A stretch of DNA of 64,000 nucleotides from NCBI RefSeq assembly GCF_003589595.1, contig NW_020654422.1:5236694-5300693 (forward strand). The letters are read 5' to 3'. A model generated the notes under the pieces. That model made no database searches and had not been told where the DNA came from. It saw only the letters and a list, made by a program, of their open reading frames with translations. Shown one piece after another: positions 42,400-54,300 of this stretch. The DNA comes from Hyposmocoma kahamanoa (taxonomy: Eukaryota > Arthropoda > Insecta > Lepidoptera > Cosmopterigidae). Both the position numbers and the translations under genes were made by a program. Numbering within the stretch: the first letter of the stretch is position 1; each line of letters begins with the position of its first letter.

Positions 42400-45300
42400 G
42401 TAATGTATTTATTTTTTGTTTACATACTATCAAGTTCGTTCTGACATTAAGTAGAATACCTCACATACATATTACACTCAGCTACTTACTTACAGGAACT
42501 TTGAAATGAAGTTCTAATGACACTAGTTAACGTTAAAACAACGTGCAATGTTTATCCGATAGAGACTACATCAAGGAGCCCTTGGGCCAAAACTATATTT
42601 GTACACTTTATTTTTTTCAGTATTTAGTATTTTACATATTATGAGAACTGTAGTAAACTTAACTGTAGCAACTTTTTATACGAAATATATGGTATTAATA
42701 TATATAAGATAGGAAGAGTTATTCATTATGTAAAATATTAGAAAAAGAAATAGAAACCTATTATTGCAACGCCACATAATAAGAAAAAAACCCAAAAAAA
42801 CTTTCGAAGACATCTAACAAAAATAATAATAATAATATGTTTATTTGACATCACATGTATAGAGAGCAATATCATAAGATTTCTAAAAAAATAATACAAC
42901 AAATAAGCTTATGCTAAATTGACATTATGTTTTAACATGTATAACGCATTGCAAACGTGATGTCATGCCTGGAAGCACTATGCATGGTTACAGTTGGTCC
43001 CACACTAGGCAGAGCCTGTCCTGTGACCACCCTATAACAATTTAATTAAATAAATTTCGACAATAGTATATTACGTTACACTTTGCATTAGGATTGTTTT
43101 AATATTAATTACAATTTAAGTATCTTTTTAATATATGTATATTTACGATATTATAAAAATATTATTTTATTTATTTGACAATCTCCGTCGTCAAGTGGCT
43201 TGCACATCGGTTTTCATGGTGTAGCCATCTCTGAGGTTCCTGGTTCGATCCCCGGTCAGGTCAATGTGGAAACTAACTTTTGTATATCGTCTCGAGTCTG
43301 AATGTTTTTGGTAAAGTCGTTGTTTCCGATTTCCATAACACTAAGCTTTACTTACTTTATTGGATTTGATGCAACCAACGTATGTGTTGTTGACTATTTT
43401 TCTTTTATTTACGTCATTCAATATAAGACTAAATGTAATAAGTCAAGCTAAAAAGTTACCTATGTCTTACTAAAAGATAAAACACATTGATAGAAAAATT
43501 GCAATCAAAATATTATCCAAGTAGAGGTAAAAAATTAATCACTCGTTCGATTTTATAGATTTTTTACGGCTTTTCTTGTAGTAATTATCAGTAGCAGCAT
43601 CAATTATTATAGTTAATTGAAATGAAAATTCATCACGGCATACCGTAATCTGCCGTAGAAAAAAACTTAAAAACTTGATAGACAAATGGTTCAGTCCCTC
43701 AAATTGTTCCCCTTACATCATCGACCCGTGCGCGTGCCTCGCTTTTAATCTATTAGCTTCACATGGCTATTTGTATTCACTATTGGATATTTGTTGTACT
43801 TAGAAAAATATTTGACGTACAGACAAACACGCAGACACTGACAAATATGAACGTCTACACACGGAGCCAAATAAGGAGTTAAAATAATGAACATAACCAT
43901 AGTATGGACGGTTTACTTGCGTATTTGCCTATTTGAGTTCTTTGATGTGATGTTGATGTTTGGTGTGTTTCTCGCGTAGGCAAACAAGTTGCCACAAATG
44001 CTACCTTTTTTTTATAATATCAAGTGACATATGGAGTAGGTCGTGGGCTTGCTGGAAAGCGACACTTCTGTCCATAACAATTATAATGCTACTCAGAGCT
44101 TTAAAGCACAAAGATCTGAGTGGCACTGCCACTGTGCCCGTCACCCTGAGACATAAGTTGACGCGTCGACACGCGACGACGCTCGCATTAGTGCGCCCGG
44201 ATCACCGTGTGGTCGGTGTCCGACACCTCACTGCGCGCAAGTAACGCGCAGCAGATTTTTCAGTTTTTTTAGTAGTTTCCACATTTGCATAACACAAATG
44301 TGTGCCTTAGTAATAGGAAATTAGAGATGAATATGCTATAGGCGAAAAACATGACACGTCGCGTAGCTTCGACTCTGCGCTAGAGTGAGTTGAGCCTTAC
44401 CCTTCTAAACTGAAACACAGTAATGCTGACATTACTGCTTGGCGGCAGAAATAGGTCAGGCGGCAGTACTATCCTGGACGAATTCTTTCGCAAGAAGCTC
44501 TGCTGCTACTTAACACATGGTGTTTGTTTGCCAACTATATCAAATTCTCAAATAGAAATAGCCATGGGAAGTGCCACGATACGAAAAATCTATAATATAG
44601 TGGGCAAAGAAAATTGAAAAGCAGTTGAATTTAACGGAATTGTAATATCGAGTTCCTAGATTTTCGTGATTGTGACACATTGCGAATGAAACCATTTTTG
44701 GACCTAAAATCGCATATATCGCACCTTTGGTATATTAAGGAAACATCTGCCAAATTATAACTTTTGAAGGGAGAGGCTTAAAGATTCTACGAACAAAATT
44801 TGTTGCATTATTTTTATGACTTTCACGTAACAAAATCACTTTTAAGGTATGACCACATGCAGCTTTATTACACCAAGAATACGTTATGTCTTGACGTGAC
44901 CATAACACTTGTAAAAATCCCAAATCATGGGATTGTTTGAAAAATAATCGTAGGCCATTTTAGACCCGAAAAAAATTTATAATAAATCATTTACTGTGTC
45001 CACAAATTGTACTTAATGCTTTATATAACATCAAAATATAATCTGATTGTGGAGGCTGGTCCCAAATAAGACATTTCTATTATGCTTAGTTCAATTATTA
45101 CTTAATTATGAAACTAATGCAAATAATAAGAATTATCTGATAATAAACTTCATAATTGTAGTTTTTTGGGCATAGTAATCGTAGGGAAATAATTATATCA
45201 TTCGCACATTAATCGGAATATTCAGGCTGAGCTAATGTTAAGTTTAATAATAATGAAAATAATATATTAAGCATTGGGCACCGCATCAGATTCATATTCA

Positions 45301-48300
45301 TTCCAAATCCTAGACTATACAAATCTAGAAAACTCGGAACCACTTTGGATGTCGCTAATGCACTAAATCCGAGATCTAATCCAAGAAAATACGAATATCG
45401 CTTGTACACCAGAGATAATAAAATGACACTTCGAACACCTATGACGTTTCGGACCGTCATTTGTAGGATTCGTGCGCAAAGACTCTAACTCTTTAATTTT
45501 CGTTTTAACTCTACTAAAGTAAACGTAAGCATAAATACCACTATTATCGCATAACGGAAGGGCTGCAATGCGCCATAGATTTCTTTTAATAACGACTCGG
45601 ACATTGATCAAAAGTCAGAATTGAAAAGTAAAGTTACCATAACCATTTTTTACCCAATGATCTTATGTACCAAACGTTTTTTTTTTGTTTACCAACCGGC
45701 AACCTGACCGACGATTCACATGTCACCGTCGCGCGTCGCGTATAGAAAATTGCAGTACTAAACTACATTTTACAGCAATTATTACTTTAAAATAGAGTTG
45801 AATTTAAACGGAGTTGTAATAAAGCACAAAATCATAACATAAAACGTGACTAGCAATGACCTTATATACGTAAAAAAGTCAAAGGATCAATAATGTGAAA
45901 GGATAGGAACACAACAAACAAATCTATTTATTACCTTAGAAATAAGCATTGTCCTTAGGTAGATAATTTTCACCTTTGTTTAATAACATTTTTTTTCCTT
46001 CTCCAAACACAACTCACTTGTTACCTAATTTTCAGAACGTTCATTCAGTTCAACAAAATCATAAATCATCTATGCCCCGCCAATACAAATAACGTCTAAT
46101 TTTTTAAAAAGTTTATAGGTGTATTTTAAATTGCGCGACAGATATCAAACGTCGTTTAATATGATCGTAACATAAGATCATTGGCATCTAGGTCAGGTTT
46201 CTCCCGCAAAAAATACATGCAGACAATTACAAAACGTTTTAAAAGTGAGAGCCGCATTCATTATAATTATAACCATTAGGTAAAGTCGCTGTGAATTGGT
46301 ACGGATCCGCGACACTGATTCCAAATTAACTTAGTATAATATTGTCGTAGGTATGTAGGAGCATTTTGGTATTTATAGGAATTATTATTACTTTGGGAAT
46401 GTTTTTTTATCTCCAAAGAACAAAAATTTGTTGGAAGTTCGTCCTCATATTTAATAGCCAGGCAGCTACTTGATCTGTTTATAGGTGCTCCATTTGATGT
46501 TCTTTACTTGTTCGCTGTACGCCATTTTTAGCCTTACTCTCTTCCGATTTCCTTCTATCTGCCCCTGAATTTTAACTTTCAAAAACTCGCCATTATGTAA
46601 CAAACGTCGAAATAATTTTTCCCTTCTGTTCTCTATTATCCCGTCCCTAACCTTTATTTAAACTATTTCATTTGATATCTGATGATATTCGATATCTGAT
46701 GAAAGTTATATAATATATAGTGTGTTTTCTTTTTTAACTGGGACACTATGGAGATATCCGAAACTAAACGAGACACAAAAACCTGTCTTAGGAACCATTG
46801 AGTCCCTTTTTCTGAAAACAATTTTGGTATAGTAATTTTTTGATCAAAATGTGTCCATAAAAATGAGTAAAATTCATTTATTTTTTTAGTGCTGATCGAC
46901 TCAGTTTCTTGTAAAGATCATTTGATTGTTTTGAAAAAAAAAAATTGAGGGAAAAAGTCTTTTTTTTTGTTGCAGTTGCAGCGCCACTCAGAGCTTTAAA
47001 TCGCAAAGATCTGAGGCGCACTGCCTCAGCGCCACTCACCCGGAGACATAAGTTGAAAAGTCACATGTGCCTGTAATTTCATCAGCACCCTTACCCTTAC
47101 CCTTCAAAATCGGAACTCAGTAACGCTCTCATTACTGCTTTGCGGCAGAAATAGGTAATGTGGCAGTACTTTGCCTGGACGAAGTTTTTCACTAGAAGCT
47201 GTAGGTACTGCTACTAAAATAAATAAATAAAATAAAATGTTATTCATACAAAATTAATAAAATTGATTATTTTTTTAAGCTGATAGAGTTAGTTTCATTA
47301 TAAGGTTCATTTTATTATATTGAAAGAAAAAATCGGAACAGCAGAAGTTGGGCAAATTAAAAAAAAAGTATTTTTCATACAAAAAATAATCCTCACATAA
47401 AACTGAATAGATCAGCAACAAAAAAAATAATTAATTTTACTCATTTTTATGAACATTCAACTTCCCGATTAAAAGTCCAATTAATAATAGTAAGAATAAT
47501 TTATTAGTATAAATAAAATATTTTGAATCCACAGCAGTTTCACTACAACAACTGAAAAAATTGTTTGAATCAAATGTCCGCCAATGTATTGTCATAGAAT
47601 GAATAGTCTTTTTCATACAATACTTACAGGATGTTATTCAGTAATATTTATTATTCAAAAGTACGATGTAATTCAGAATTAATGTGTATAACTGTATAAA
47701 CATAAAACTATCTATTATGAGAAACAATGATAAACAAATTGCGGAACAATATGATCAGGAGGGCGTTGTGTCGTGGAAGAACATGTAGTGATAAATAGAG
47801 AGCGAGAAAGGCTTAGTGTAAACATGTAGAGAGAGAGGAAGAATTAAAGTAGATTGATGAAACAGATTTATAAGGTACAGAGCGAACGTACAGACATACT
47901 AAATTGAAAACGTTCTAAACAAAAGCCTGACCAAGCGTACCCTAACATGTATGAAAATGATGACGTGTGTCGATCGTAGCAGGACTTGTTCGTCCCGTCA
48001 CTTGATGTTATAAAAACATTGGAAGGCCTCACCGCCTACCAGGTGGGGGAAAAGACGTGAATTATATGTATGTAGGTAGTATCTACTAATGTTAAACTAA
48101 AAAGCTCCCAACTGCCTGTTTACATCAAAAATTTTAACGTTTATTTTTTTATTTATTTTAAAGCTTGTTTTAGAACAGCCTTTCCCAAAGTGGGCGATAA
48201 CGCCCCATTGTGGGCGCTGCAGGCCTAAAGGGAGGCGGTAAGAGACCCAGAAAAAAAATGGGGGCGTTGTGTAGAGACTTAAGGGGAGACAACAACTGAG

Positions 48301-51300
48301 CTCTCGACTCTCGACTCCAACTTGTGAACATCAACTAATATTAATTAAGAGATTGCTCAAACTAACTCGGTCCGATATTTCTCTCCGTGTAGTTCATATA
48401 TCTGTCCTGTTTTATTGAATAAATTAAATAAAAATCATGTCAATCGGTCGCTCCGTTTCGAAATGACAGTAGACACAAACAAACAAATAAAAAGGCAACA
48501 GACACAGTTTCGCATTTTAATAGTTATTAGTATTCTTAGATACATAATTTTCGTAGATAATAGACTGTGGGCAATTATGTTTTAACAAGTTTTTGTTTAA
48601 TAACCTGATTTGTGCATTCCTGCATCAGTCGGCTGGATCATAGAATACTTGTTCTTACTTGTTGAGTACGATTGAGCGTCTAATGAGATAAACGAGTTTA
48701 TGCATGTTTGTCTTATTCCTGTCGGTGCGTGCTGCTTATGCAATACTATATAAACAACGTAATATTTATTTTATTTTCATTTGCGGTTTCGCGCATAATA
48801 GATAAGCAGTACTTAAGTTCAACACTTACTTACGTATTTCTCAAAACAAAACAATGTCGGACGTAAAAAAGAAGATACGGCAATACTGTGCGGAATATAT
48901 TAAATTCGCCTATGTAGTGTCTTCTATGTCTAAAAACATTTTCGAATGAAACAATGAAGCCTTCAAGACTGTAAGATTATTTGAATAAAATGCATCAGAT
49001 AAGAAAGACAAGAATGTAGCATATTTCCAAGACCTAGAGAAGAAGCATAATACTCCGCCAAGTGTAGCAAAACTCTTTTCGGCGGCTGCTAAGTAAGATG
49101 ACGACGGACTTCGAGCTTCGTACAATATCTCTTTGTTAATTGCTCAAAAAGGCAAACCACGCAACTTCGGAGAAGAGTCAATTTTGCCAGCAATAATGGA
49201 AGTAAACTACTGTGCTTCATAAACCGGCCGCAGATATTATCCGAAAAATTCTTTTGAGTAATAATTCTGTGCAAAGACGAATTGATGAAATGGCTGAAAA
49301 CATTAAAGAATCATTGTTCAATCATCTGAGGACTAGTCAATTCTCAATTCAGCTCGATGAGTCCGCTTTACCAACTAATGAAGCATTGTTGCTGTCTTAC
49401 GTGAGGTTTATTAAAGATGAAAAAATATGTGAAGAACTGTTCTTAATTGTTTGCTAGAAATTTAGAGACCGATACAAAAGACGAAACCATATTCAATACA
49501 TTGGAAAAGTTATGTGATGAGAAAGAGATTCCCTTGAAAAATCTTATATCAGTTGCTACGGATGGCACTCTGGCTATGACAGGGTGCCATAAAGACTTCA
49601 TAGCGTACTTAAAACATAAAATTCCAGATGTCCTTGCTGTATATTGCGTTATTCATAGACAAATTTGGTTGCTAGAAATTTAAGTGAACGATTATTTCAA
49701 TCACTGTAATATGTCATCAAAGCAGTCAATAAGATCCGTAACAGCTCTTTGAATGATATTTTATTTCATCAGCTTTGTGTTACTAATAACGAAGATTTTA
49801 ACCGTTTGTTGTTTCATACTGAAGTTCGTTGGCTATCAAGAGGTAATTATCCGACTCGATTTTACAACCTGTTTGACTCTGTGATAGAGGTCTTGGAAAG
49901 TAAAGATACCGAATTGCGCAACAAACTCATTACATCAAAGAATGATATAGCTTACATGACAGACCTGTATAAATTGTTCAACGACATGAATCTCCACCTG
50001 CAAGGCGATGAACTAAATTTAATTAAAACAAAAAGTGTCGTTTGGCTGCTTTCGCAGCCAAACTGCTTCTACACAAAAAGAATGTGGGCAGAAGTGAGTT
50101 TCACAATTTTCCGAATTAATCAGTATCCTGCAGTAACGACGACTTGTTTGCCTACTGCCAATATTTGGAAAACCTCCACATTGACTTCACCGAACGGTAC
50201 CAGGACATTTTGAACTTGGAAATAACAGACTGGATGTTGGGTCCGTTTTCAAATGTCAACACAGCAATATCACCTCAGCTGGAAGAAGAACTTATAGAAT
50301 TGACAACGAACGAGGAAATAAAAATCAAGTTCAAAAATGGCTACCAAGAATGTTGGCTACAAAAACCGATCCCACAATTGTACCCTGCATTGTGATCAAT
50401 CGTTCAACGATTCTTGATAGCATTCCCATCGTCATATTTGTGTGAACGTGGTTTTAGTGCTGTGACAACGCTACTTACTAAAAAGATAAATCGTTTGCAT
50501 GTTACCGAACGTGGTGGCTGTTCTTGAGTAAATTGGAACCTGATGTCAACAAACTTATTAAACAGCATCAAATTCATCCTTCACATTAGTTTTTATATTA
50601 GAATCGATTATGTTTGTTTTATTTTAAATAAAAGATACTCTGTCTGAATACTATAAAGTTGCTTGTCAATAATCATTCTCATTGGCAGGTGTAGCCCGTA
50701 AGAGTTAACTTGAGACCTGAGCGCCGTTGTGTACTACCTACTGCGCTCAGGTTACAGTAAAAGTCTCGTTTAGAATGAATATTTAATCTCCGCTAATATA
50801 ACTCACAATAATGAATTTAATTTGAAGTTATAGTGGTTTTTAAGTAGGTGAAAAAGATGGGGGCGCTAAAAAATAATTTATTCTCAAAGTGGGCAGTAAA
50901 CAAAATAAGTTTAGAAACCCCTGTTCTAGAACATTGTCCATTTACTGTTTAGTTTTAAGTTTTGAAATAGGTGACAGTTGTCTTAATAAGAATAAAATAT
51001 CTTTGAACCAACTTAGTTTTCAATCATACTGTACACAAATTTATTCAACTGTAAAGGTCAGTGTGTAATGGTCAAATGCCTTCATTTAACCTTGACTTGT
51101 TTGCTATACATATATTATTAATAGGCTAATAATAAATAATTCTGTTTTACTTTCAGGTGTAAAGACGAAAGCTTTATCAATGATACGTGTTCAGACCTGA
51201 ACAATGCATCACATAGATGCACTAAATGGGTGTACGACAATCCACACAGCTTAGTCGCTGAGGTGAGTGCTTTCTTTGAAGGAAGCGTTTCGTCTGTCGC

Positions 51301-54300
51301 CAATATCGTCAAAGGAGGAAAAAATTCGCTTTACACTAAAACTTACAATACACTACTAGACAAAGTCCTCTCCTGTATACGACTTCGCTTGGTCCTCGGC
51401 TTGTCGCATCCATCTGCCGCCAGCAGCCTTTCACAGATCGCCACTCCATCTGGCCCGAGGGCATCCTACGCTACGTTTTCCGAACCGTGATCTCCACTTG
51501 AGATCTCGTTTCCTCCATCGGTTATCGGTTCTGAGATATGGTCAGCTTACTGCCACTTCAGCTTGCTTATTCTACCAGCTATGTCAACGACCTTGATTCT
51601 CTTCACATAACCTCATTTAGAATCTATCCTTCAGAGAAACTCCGAGAAAAGCTCGTTCCATACCTTGCTAAGCGACTTTTCACTGGTGGACTAGCCATAT
51701 TGTAAGTGTCATGTCTCGGGTCCGTGTGTTTTAAGGGGTAGAACGCACTGATTGAAAACTTTTATTTTCAAACTTTGTGGTATGGGTATGGTTTGTGGTA
51801 TGGTAAGTAAGCTATTGACGTCTATTAACTGACCTGGGAGCCTACCATAACCTTTCCAAAAACAATCTTATTTCAAAGTAATCTTATTATAATATTACTG
51901 ACATTCGTACCATGTCAACCAAGTAATATATTATTGCAAAAGTGATTGAAAGAACGAATGATTTCCCAATGTTATATTCCTTGCTATTCCTTACTAAAAA
52001 TAGGAAAGAGATAACGCTATGTGAAATACATAATACCGTCTCTTTCTGTTTCGATGTTCCGAATCGTCTTATCGTAGTATAATGTTTAAAAAATATATAT
52101 ATGTATATATGTGTAGAAAAGTATATTATAATAACAAAATCTGTAATCAGTAATCAGTAATTTATTGCATTCCACAATGTAAAAATACAGAGATGAAAAA
52201 CTTATATCTATGAGCATCAATTGTGGACCCTGTTGGGCACAGCAATTTCGCAAATCTATTAAAATTACGTTGTTTTCAATAATTATTCCGCAATTTCATG
52301 AAGAAAAATAAATAAAACAAGCTGAATAGTTATAGTCAGGTTGTGAATTCGGAACTATATCCTTAGTTCCCAAAGTGGTCCAGGTGGACCTCAGGGGTCC
52401 ACGGAAGACTCGACGGGAGTCTACGTTGGCGTGACAAAAAATAATTTGGATATGGAATATGGTAGAAATGTAGCTGCAGGGGGTCCACCGGAACCAGCTA
52501 AATTTTGAAAGTGGTCTATGAGAAAAAAAGTCTGGGAATCTCTGGTCTAGTGTCAACTGTTAGTTTCGCCAAGGAGCATATAGATGGCGCTGTTATAATT
52601 TTACGAAATAAACATCGCGTATTTTCATTTAACGAAAAATTAGTTACTATGTCCTATTAAATAAAAAAATAAACAAAATATTGAAGAAATATATGTAAAT
52701 GATTAAAAGTTTAACTTAACTTTTAATCATTACAAATCAATATTAACACAATAAAACTCAAAATAATATTGTTTCCATTTTAAAATTGATAAATTTGACA
52801 TAAGAGCAATATTACTTTAATGTTAATGTCACATCATAGTATGAACCGAGTGAATGAATAGTCACAAAGCTGCCAATAAAACATCATAGTTTTAACATTC
52901 AATTATTAACAAAGTAATATTGTTTTAAGAGGTTGTGGTAGGCCCCCAGATGGCATGTTAGCTATTAGAATCTTGCAGGCCAGAGTCAAAAATAAAGGTT
53001 CAAGCTACAACGTGCCGAGCCCGAGCCGAGTGTCGCTATAGCACAGTGGAAGTCTAATAAAATCACATACATTTTATATAAGCTGCTCAGCCAGCACTCT
53101 GTTGCCTCTCGGCTTTAGCGTGAACGTGTTTATGTAAGTATGTGATACAGGTTATCCATACCAGGCTTCGGTTCTGGTCTCGTAGGGTGGAGCAACTATC
53201 ACTTAAAATTTTAGTATCAAATTGAAAAGGCGTAAGGTATATTCGAACTGATGAAATTTATTTCCATTACAGTACGATTTGGCATGTCAAGACTGGAAGC
53301 GAACTTTAGTGGGAACAGTTCACAGTTTCGGATACATGATCGGGCTACTGATTATCGGGCCTTTATCTGACAGGTACGTTCATCAAAACATAAATAGGTA
53401 TATTATACTTATTTCTATATGATATATGGCCATTAAATTTATTGATGTATATTTTATGCTATTGGAATTGAAATAAGGTATAAATTGCAATTCTCTGAGA
53501 CCGACTTCGAAGAATCGCGGCGCATTTCTCTGCATCTCTGAACATTGAAATTCATGCCTTATTTCAATTGCAATAGCATAAACTATACATTAATAAATGC
53601 GCTGGCCCTAAAAGGATACTACTGCAAACGCGCTCTGTACCAACAAAAGTTTGACCTATTTTGAATGTATCGAGTTCGTAGCTTTTCGCGACTGTTACAC
53701 ATAGGAAATGAAAGTATTTTTCCTATCTAAATCGCGTGTATTTGTTGCTTTTTTTTTGTTTTTTCAAAGAAACTAACGTTTCGGGCCCTTTACAGATCAG
53801 ATGATCACGATTCACTGACATATAGTATATTATGTCTAATATTAACGCACACTACCCTATTTTTCACCCTATTTTGAACACTAAATGATCATACTCAACG
53901 AAAATCGGTGAGATGATCTAGAAACGAATACAGGTCAGAGTTAATCAATGTCCCGTAAATAATATATGATAAACTAAATTACACGAAAATAAAATCACAC
54001 AGACTCCGAAACTAGTAATTTTCGACCGAAAAGACCTTCTATACACTGTATAGTACAAAACAGTAAACCTACAAAACGGTAATATATTTCTGTGCATTTT
54101 GACACTAGGAAAAATTAATGTATTCTTTATATTATCTCGACAGATCTAACACATTACTTGAATGAACAGCGACCTATGAAATGCCTAACGCGGCTACACG
54201 GTCTGGTTACCTCATAAACGCTACTATTAGATAAAATCTTGCAAATGACATATTTGTCGACTTCTAACAACAGGAAGCAATTATCTACAGCAAGTCTTTT

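Larger units (their letters stand above)
51836..52946. mobile_element. MITE family D, copy 2, with two nested insertions
   Basis: Ends match copy 1 (left 'cctaccataacctttccaaa', right 'aagaggttgtggtaggcccc'). Compared with 9303-10163 it has two extra blocks: 52143-52251 and about 52361-52545. It lies in intron 2. Confidence 0.75.

Noticed and set aside
45209..45611. Two overlapping minus-strand frames in intron 1
   Set aside because: Partly plausible composition, but no family recognised, no splice signals, and the two frames exclude each other.
51263..51490. Extension of exon 2 into the following open frame
   Set aside because: The 'gag|gtgagt' donor is strong, exon 3 continues the protein in phase, and the sequence after the donor soon becomes an antisense LINE fragment.
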